From Miscanthus floridulus (taxonomy: Eukaryota; Streptophyta; Magnoliopsida; Poales; Poaceae), in the NCBI RefSeq assembly GCF_019320115.1, contig NC_089593.1, positions 37,147,835-37,211,834 of the forward strand: 64,000 bases of DNA, in the 5' to 3' direction. Under the pieces are notes generated by a model, which was given only the letters and a program-made list of their open reading frames with translations, was not told the DNA's origin and searched no databases. Numbering within the stretch: position 1 is the stretch's first letter; each line of letters opens with the position of its first letter. This document shows positions 59,118 to 64,000 of the stretch, piece after piece. The translations under genes were made by a program, and so were the position numbers.

Positions 59118-60080
59118 CTCCCTCCAGATTGCTAAAAGAAGTCATTTTGGACAATACTTAGGTTAAACATTGGGAATATAAACCATGAATAACTTTTAAA
59201 TTGTTGAGTTTGGAAATGTGAAAACCATATGAATAGATTTGTCTTGAAATAATACTTTCGTAAAAATATACATATATGACTTTTTAATAAATATTTTTGT
59301 AAAAATATGAAATAAAAGTTAAGCTTTAAAAGTTGTGTCATTGTCTCAAATATTGGGACAAGCATCCCGAATAGGGTTGAGAGTGGAAGGCTCCTCGGAG
59401 AATGCTAGCTGGAGAAGGTCCCTCGGTGAAGGCCGACATGAGAAGGTCTCCTAACGACGACCGGCTGGAGAAGGTCTTCCGACGAAGGTCCTGGACGAAG
59501 GTCTCTCGGTGAAGGCCGGCAGGAGAAGGTCTCCTGACGAAGGCCGGCAGGAGAAGGTCTCCCGACGAAGGTCCCGGACGAAGGTCTCCCGATGAAGGCC
59601 GACAGGAGAAGGTCTCCCGACGAAGGTCCTGGACAAAGGTCCCTTGGTTAAGGCCGACAGGAGAAGGTCTCCCGATGAAGGCCAGCAGGAGAAGGTCTCC
59701 TGACGAAGGTCCTGGTCGAAGGTCTTGGATGAAGGCCCAGTGATTGTTTTGTACAAGGGCTATGCGACGGAGGCTCTGCAACGATGGTCTAGTGCAGAGG
59801 CTCCGCGGCGAAGGCCCTGGGATGAAGGCTCCAACACGCAAGGGGGGAGAGTGAGGTGGCGGCTAGGGTTTGTGAAAAAAATAGTTGATGAGGAGAGAGC
59901 TCCCCTTGCCCTCATGCTCTTAGCGTTATATAGGCAAGCGGCAATTTACAAGCGACCCTCCGGTGGGGTATGATTTTACAAGCTACCACATTAACTCCTA
60001 TTGCGCCTCTTCAAGTGGGAGTTGGCCCATGTGAATATGGGCTCCCCAACATAAAACTTCTTTTAGTAACGTGGAGGGAG
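59118..60080. mobile_element. Second Stowaway-type MITE, interrupted by a solo LTR
   Basis: Ends CTCCCTCCAGATTGCTAAAA and, inverted, CTCCCTCCACGTTACTAAAA, followed on both sides by AGAAGT, with TA flanks (59116-59117 and 60081-60082). Without the insertion it would be about 257 bp. Confidence 0.8.
59351..60051 (-). mobile_element. Solo LTR with 28-bp tandem repeats
   Basis: Read on the minus strand it begins TGTTGGGGAGCCCATATTC at 60051 and ends TTGTCCCAATA at 59351 (TA for the usual CA), giving inverted ends TGTTGGG/CCCAATA. It is flanked by TCAAA and TAAAA (4 of 5 alike). GCCTATATAACGC near 59925-59937 is a TATA box in the right orientation. About a dozen worn units of GAAGGCCGGCAGGAGAAGGT plus CTCCCGAC (plus strand, 28 bp, with 13-14-bp half units) fill 59380-59745. 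No internal retrotransposon sequence remains, as after LTR-LTR recombination. Family not recognised. Confidence 0.7.
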
Positions 60081-60082
60081 TA

Positions 60083-60732
60083 CCTTATGTGAGTTGGTTC
60101 TTAACCTAGCCCTTTGACTTGCTTAACTCTGGAAATATCGCTTTTGCTAAAAACCCTAAGCATATGTGTATATATTGCACGGATAAATATGAGTAATAAA
60201 AATAGAAATAGAAAAGAATATAAATAGAAAAAAGAAAGAGAGGAAAACAGGAGTCAGCCGCCAGCCACCTCTCCCGTGTGGCTCGTCTCACCTTTCCCTT
60301 GCATCCGAACGGCCCGTGGTCCCTAGCCTAGCTCTACCGTGCAGCACGAGCTCCCCCCTCTTCCTCGTGTCCTCTTCTCTCCTCTCCCATTCCCTGTCCG
60401 CGCGCGCTCAGAAAAATCCAGGAGGGTGTCCGATGTCCCTTGCTCCTGTCTCGGCCCTTCGCCTCCGGATGCGAACCGTCGTGCCCCGTTCAAACAAAAG
60501 CAGCATGGTGACACCATCGCGTCTACTACTAGAATAGAACGAAACTAAAATTCATAGTGTTTATATTATGATAGGCGACGTCTTATTATGATTTCTAAAT
60601 TTATTAATGAGACATCATGATTATTTTTTAAAAGTATTATGTATTTGTTGTTTTCTTAAAAAACAAAAAAAATGCAACCAATCCACAAACTATTTGATAC
60701 AGATCAAAACAGAAGAAATGACAAGTCATGAC
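60083..60732. other. Unassigned sequence left of the terminal copia element
   Basis: An AT-rich start, then a GC- and CT-rich part (60250-60535) with no recognisable protein, then AT-rich sequence. The CT-rich part could be an untranslated first exon of a lost gene; nothing supports this directly. Confidence 0.3.
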
Positions 60733-61310
60733 TGTTGGATATATTATGGGCTTGGCCCGTACAATATTTAATAAAACAAATAAAACTCTACGGTACGTAA
60801 CATTAAGCGTTGTATGGTTTAATACTGTATGGGATTTTGACTGAACGTTTACTCAGCTTGTATGGTTGGAAATTATCCATCTTAATTGAGAAGCTGAGAA
60901 AAGGACAAAGGAGTGCCACACGCGCGCGCCGCCACAGCCGACCGCGCCGTGGGCGTGGCAGGCGGGCGGGCGTGTCCAGGTTTTGCCACTTAATCCACAT
61001 AATCACGGGAGTTTCTCTCCTTTATGGTGGAGGAGAACTGATTGCGCCAATTACCGTCTCCTGGGATTCTCCGCTGCCTTTCTCCCTTCCCGTCACAGCC
61101 ATAAATATGCAGTCCTCCGTTCCAGCTTCGCTTCCGAGAGAGACCACATCTCAGCAGCCCTTTGGCTTTCCCCGTCCCGTACCTCTACGCGCAAGGAGGA
61201 GAGGGAGAGCAGTTGCCTCCGGAACCCTCGTCCGCCTGCGAACCCTGCACGAGGTGTGCGACGATTAGGTTTTTGAGGTTTTTAGAGAGAGATTCCGCGA
61301 CTGCTCGCTG

Positions 61311-61600
61311 AACCCGTCCCCGTCTTCTTCCTGGTGATAGCTGGAACCCGTGGAACCTGTCCCCGTCTTCTTCCTGTGTTCTTCCTGGTGATCGCCGGAA
61401 CCCGTCCCCGTCTTCTTCTTGGTGATAGCTGAAACCCGTGGAACCTGTCCCCGTCTTCTTCCTGTGTTCTTCCTGGTGATCACCAGAACCCGTCCCCGTC
61501 TTCTTCCTGGTGATAGCTGGAACCCGTGGAACCCATCCCCGTCTTCTTCCTGTGGTCTTCCTGGTGATCGCCGAAACCCGTCCCCGTCTTCTTCCAGTGG
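61311..61600. repeat. 88-bp tandem repeat in the leader of the terminal copia element
   Basis: AACCCGTCCCCGTCTTCTTC starts units at 61311, 61399, 61487 and 61575, an exact 88-bp period. Each unit contains two CCCCGTCTTCTTCCTG half-motifs and GTGATAGCTGGAACCCGTGG. The long minus-strand frames here come from the repeat, not from a gene. Confidence 0.9.
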
Positions 61601-61694
61601 ATCGCTTGCGGAACCCGTTCGGTGACCGTACGTGGGACTGCACTGCGAGCACCATCCTGCATCGACTATGGTCCACGATTTCGAGCAACGCACT

Positions 61695-62768
61695 ATGTCG
61701 ACTAGTGCGAATGGAGCCTCCGATGCCCTCAGCATGGGACCCTCCGCTGGGTACAATCTCAACTCTGTATTTACCGCATTTTGTGTTCTTACTGTATCGA
61801 TCTGTATGTCATACTTGCATGTTGTAGCGTTTGTCAGTGATATACACATGCACATATATGTCGTCATAAACCTTCTGATGTTTTATTTCTAGATTAACTT
61901 GATCATGAAAATACCTAATTATCTAACAATCCAAAAATATAATCTTAGGTAATTTTCTGTTAGTGGTTTTGCTGCTGCTTTGAAGCCAAATAATTTTGGT
62001 GGCAAGAATTTCATGATATGGCATACCAAGATGATATTGTGGTTGACTGTTATGTATTGCTATCATGCCACACAGGGGAAGCCTGAACAATTTACTCCTG
62101 AGGAGGAGCAAAAGTTCTTGGCTGCCGATAACCTGTTTCGAGGCGCCGTGATTAGTGCACTTCATCCTAAGTACGAGAAAAACTACATATCTTGCATATC
62201 AAGCAAAGAATTATGGGATGCTCTTGAGGCAAAGTTTGGAGTTTCTGATGCTGGTAGTGAGTTGTACCTTATGGAGCAGTTGTATGACTACAAAATGGTT
62301 GAAAACCGTTCTATAGTCGAACAGGCTCATGAGATACATGCGCTAACAAAGGAACTAGAATATTTTCTATGTTTGTTGCTCGACAAGTTTGTGGTCGGCG
62401 GTATAATCGCTAAACTACCACCTTCTTGGCGGGATTTTGCAACTTCTCTAAAACACAAGAGACAAGAGTTTAGCGTGGTTGAACTTATTGGATCTCTTGA
62501 TGTTGAGGAGAGGGCGAGAGCAAAAGACAACCGTGGAAAATGAGTTGAGTCTTCTGCTGCCAATATGATGCAGAAGAAAAACTCATTTGCATCCCGTAAT
62601 ATGAAGAAGAAGAACATGCAAGAGAACAACAATACAAAGCCTAAGCAGACTGTGCAGTTTAAGAAAAAAATAACAAGAAAGGTAGAGGTTGCTTTGTTTG
62701 CGGGAGTGATCAGCATTGGGCAAGTGCGTGCCCAGACCGCAAATATAAGCAAGAAAAGAAATCAGCAA
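61695..62768 (+). pseudogene. Copia gag with zinc knuckle, broken
   Basis: A short start MSTSANGASDALSMGPSAG at 61695 precedes about 200 bp of AT-rich non-coding sequence with intron-like GT...AG limits. Coding resumes near 61965 with FAAALKPNNFGGKNF, then ELWDALEAKFGVSDAGSELY, EQAHEIHALTKELE and AKLPPSWRDFATSLKHKRQE, the copia gag domain (UBN2-type). A TGA at 62541 stands for Arg, then a frameshift in an A run near 62670, then the knuckle CFVCGSDQHWASAC in the shifted frame. Confidence 0.82.
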
Positions 62769-64000
62769 ACGTGGTGATTAGCGAGACTCGAGGAGGAACA
62801 TCTAGGTATGGTAATTCTTTACCTTTTGTTCTTTCAGTTTGTCTTTCACCTGAGTGGTGGATGGACAGCGGTGCTAATATTCATGTATGTGTGGATATTT
62901 CTTTGTTTACTTCCTATCAGGCCAACAGGACTTGAGCCTTGCTGATGGAAAACGGTTCGCATGCACGTGTTCTTGGTGCTGGTACGGTCATTCTGATGTT
63001 TATTTCGGGAAAGACGGTGCTATTAAAGAACGTACAACATGTCCCCTCCATCAAGAAGAATCTTGTTAGCTGTTCTCAAATGTGTCGCGATGGCTTTAAA
63101 ATTGTGCTTGAGTCCAATAAATGTGTTGTGTCGAGACATGGAACATTTGTTGGAAAATGTTATGATTGCGGAGGCTTGTTTCGCTTATCTTTGCTTGATG
63201 ATGTGTGTAATAAAGTAGTGAACAATGTTAATGTTTCGGATGAGTTGAATATATGGCATTTACGACTTTGTCACATTAATTTTGGCTGTCTCATGTGGCT
63301 TGCAAATCTAAATTTAATCCCAAAATTTAACTTAGTCAAAGATTCTAAATGCCAGGTGTGTGTAATCGAAACAACCGCGCAAGTCTCACAAAGCTGCTGA
63401 GGCGAGAAACTTGGCACAATTAGAACTCATTCATTCTGATTTATGCGAAATGAATAGCGAATTGACTAAATGCAGTAAACGATACTTCATGACATTTATA
63501 GATGATTGTACTAGATTTTGCTATGTGTATTTATTGAAAACTAAAGATGAAGCGTTGCATTATTTTAAAGTCTATAAAGCTGAGGTAGAAAATCAACTCG
63601 AGAAGAAAATCAAGCGTTTGCGGTCTGATCACGGGGGAGAATATTTCTCAAATTAATTTTCTGAGTTTTGCGTGGTGCATAGAATTATTCATGAGAGGAC
63701 GCCATCATACTCACCATAGTCCAATGAGATTGCAGAGAAAAAGAACCGCACTCTAACTGATTTGGTTAATGCCATGTTAGAGACTACGGGGCTATCTAAG
63801 GAATGTTAGGGTGAGGCCATATTGACAACGTGTCGTGTCATATCCTGAATAGGGTGCCCACAAAGAAAAAAAATACACCATTCGAGGAATGGAAGAGAAG
63901 AGATTAAATCTTTCTTACCTGCGAACTTGGGGTTATTTGGCAAAGGTGAATGTGCCAATAAACATAAAGCGAAAGCTTAGACCAAAGACCGTTGATTGTG
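62769..64000 (+). pseudogene. Copia protease and integrase, broken and cut by the window end
   Basis: Protease active site WWMDSGANIH near 62857, then a frame break near 62935. The integrase zinc finger has WHLRLCHINFG and CQVC (63250-63360), and the catalytic core SDLCEMN, FIDDCTRFCYVYLL and RSDHGGEY. Stops near 63400, 63654, 63716 and 63807 and a frameshift after 63830. Two of the stops fit CAG to TAG and TGG to TAG. RT and RNase H lie beyond the window. Confidence 0.82.

Larger units (their letters stand above)
60733..64000 (+). mobile_element. Ty1/copia retrotransposon, truncated by the window edge
   Basis: TGTTGGATATATTATGGGCT at 60733 looks like a copia LTR start. Gag, zinc knuckle, protease and integrase follow in copia order to the window end. 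The LTR 3' edge and primer site were not found; no TGGTATCAGAGC lies before gag. The CATAAATATGC near 61100 is a possible TATA box. The 3' half and right LTR are outside the window. Confidence 0.75.

Noticed and set aside
59338..59841. 167-codon minus-strand frame rich in Arg, Pro and Ser
   Set aside because: It is a direct translation of the 28-bp tandem array within a solo LTR.
61311..61600. Regular repeats resembling a CRISPR-type array
   Set aside because: Whole 88-bp units repeat with no unique spacers, in a plant retrotransposon leader.
61265..61867. 200-codon minus-strand frame with EEDGDGF-type repeats
   Set aside because: Produced by the 88-bp tandem repeat, lies opposite the copia leader, and has no supporting signals.

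Overview
This is plant nuclear DNA, almost certainly from a panicoid grass (the Andropogoneae, i.e. the maize/sorghum/sugarcane/Miscanthus group, fit best). The evidence is an intron-containing GDSL-lipase gene, a CACTA element with TTTGCCGAGTG subterminal repeats, Stowaway MITEs, a Sirevirus-type copia array, and two nested Ty3/gypsy elements of the Tat and Tekay types. The lineage and organism calls rest on recognised sequence features, not on a database search. No intact host gene is visible.

Left half (1-36.3 kb): one host gene, a GDSL/SGNH esterase-lipase on the minus strand, is spread over about 36 kb. Exon 1 lies near 36.3 kb, exon 2 near 35.9 kb, exon 3 near 32.85 kb, and exons 4 to 6 at 1.45 to 0.01 kb. 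Intron 3 holds a CACTA (En/Spm) transposon at 1610-32694, flanked by a 3-bp ACT duplication. That transposon is itself split by a copia complex at 7486-28161, flanked by GGTGG. The copia complex has three internal regions and four LTRs (one partial), and includes an apparently exact 6,096-bp tandem duplication (12145-18240 = 18241-24336). Intron 2 holds a Stowaway MITE interrupted by a small CACTA element. The lipase exons carry a premature TAG and a frameshift, so the gene is called a pseudogene, although the splice sites bordering exons 3, 4 and 5 look intact and in phase.

Middle (37.9-58.0 kb): a Tat-lineage gypsy element on the minus strand (37923-57971) lacks its protease/RT section. It is split by a 12.2-kb Tekay-type chromovirus, also on the minus strand (40559-52769, ATGCC duplication), with a chromodomain and an unusual extra ORF between the 5' LTR and gag.

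Right end (58.0-64.0 kb): unassigned repeats, then a second Stowaway MITE (59118-60080) broken by a solo LTR with 28-bp tandem repeats, then a plus-strand copia element (from about 60733) with an 88-bp tandem array in its leader, running out of the window in the integrase region.

Across the transposons, most in-frame stops fall where Gln, Arg or Trp is expected (CAG/CAA/CGA to T, or TGG to A). This is the signature expected from deamination of methylated cytosine. Every transposon gene examined is broken, so the window reads as a layered record of silenced insertions around one dead host gene.
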